Position numbers and translations under genes: made by a program. DNA of 64,000 nt from Certhia americana (lineage: Eukaryota; Chordata; Aves; Passeriformes; Certhiidae), in assembly GCA_018697195.1 (NCBI GenBank), contig JAGMWU010000034.1:1127426-1191425 (forward strand), given 5' to 3'. The notes below the pieces were generated by a model. It had not been told where the DNA came from, made no database searches, and worked only from the letters and a program-made list of their open reading frames with translations. This document shows, in pieces, positions 63,269-64,000 of this stretch; positions within the stretch are counted from its first letter, which is position 1, and each line of letters opens with the position of its first letter.

Positions 63269-64000
63269 GTATTTTGTTCTTAACATTAAATATCAAATTA
63301 TCACGGGTGTATTTATAAACATACCTAAAATCAAGCTAGTTCTGTTGCAAGGCACTGTCTACTGTCCTGAGAACAGCAGCCTACCCTCTGCTGAATTAAG
63401 TTATTTTGATGCACCAGAAATCAGGGGGGAAAAAAAAAAGAAAAGCAAAAGGGAGGTTGACACATTTCAGGCACAACAGGAATCAAGGACTAGTTTAAAT
63501 CTCTCTAAAGAAAAGTGCTGAGAAGAAAGATTTCCCAGGATAGATAGGAAGAGCCTTCCAAGGATGCCTTCTAAGGCCTTAAATATTGCCACAGGACCAG
63601 GGGTAGAGGTGAGCCACACTCTGCCAGGCAGCAGCTTCCAGGGGAAGCCAAAGCAGGGGAGGTGCAGCAAAACTTCAGTTGCTGTTTTGCAACATCAAAC
63701 TTCCACAGGTTTTAGCCAAAACCCTTTTCGTTATCACTTTATAGGTGAGGACACCTCTGCAAAAAGTGGTGGTCATTTTTATATCTGTCAATGTCAAGGC
63801 ATCCTTTGAGAGACCCAGGTCAAAAAATTTTAATACTTCTCTGCATTAATTCTGATGTCACAGCTAGATAATAACTGCATGTTAGGATGACCCAAAATAT
63901 GTGGGAAGGACTAATAAAACTGTGGCATTTTTATGTATATATTTTATGTGTATCTTTAATACTCAAACCAAGAAAGATATTCTCCCACATAAGAACCAAA

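Larger units (their letters stand above)
58282..64000. other. no confirmed gene
   Basis: This stretch holds AT-rich DNA with simple repeats and short frames only. If the minus-strand gene continues upstream its exons may lie here, but I could not pick any out. A plus-strand segment (61929-62009) reads as an open frame between an acceptor-like TATTTACAG and an AGAAG/GTATGG donor, with no partner exon found. Confidence 0.4.

Noticed and set aside
1..64000. tRNA, rRNA, CRISPR array, operon or prokaryotic signals
   Set aside because: A scan by eye found none, and the sequence is clearly vertebrate.

Overview
The window is eukaryotic and almost certainly avian. It is about 40% GC, has no bacterial-style gene packing, and carries chicken-repeat-1 (CR1) LINE fragments of several ages plus LTR-like blocks of the kind found in songbird genomes. 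There are no rRNA genes, tRNA genes, CRISPR arrays or operons. The bird assignment rests on repeat families recognised by eye, not on a database search.

The main result is a probable protein-coding gene on the minus strand. It occupies about 28.4-56.1 kb and may start further upstream. Its best-supported coding exons are, in transcript order, 56099-55989, 55870-55758, 50020-49779, 49323-49250, 47933-47827, 33470-33160, 30589-30502, 29409-29347 and 28579-28440, where it stops at TAA. Each lies between an AG acceptor and a GT donor, every junction keeps reading frame, and the longer exons show coding-like base composition by position. Together they encode about 416 C-terminal residues, leucine-rich and probably helical. 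I do not recognise the family. Four small exon candidates at 57.0-58.3 kb could extend it upstream. The exon choice was made by hand, so the chain is a hypothesis for RNA-seq or protein homology to test. The weak points are the acceptor at 33471, the donor at 29346 and the exon near 47.9 kb, where two roughly 100-codon reading frames continue past the proposed donor.

Layout: 0-14 kb is mostly featureless AT-rich DNA with a possible plus-strand terminal exon near 2.3-2.5 kb and a degenerate three-copy repeat near 4.3 kb. A solo-LTR-like block lies at 14.3-15.7 kb. Next come a CA microsatellite (16.2 kb), a plus-strand CR1 3' end (18.4-18.7 kb) and an old CR1 tail (22.5 kb). A 1.7-kb minus-strand CR1 with a decayed reverse transcriptase (26.5-28.2 kb) lies just downstream of the gene's stop codon and offers its first canonical AATAAA. 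The 14-kb intron at 33.5-47.8 kb holds another LTR-like block and two old CR1 pieces. From 58.3 kb to the end I see only simple repeats and short palindromes.
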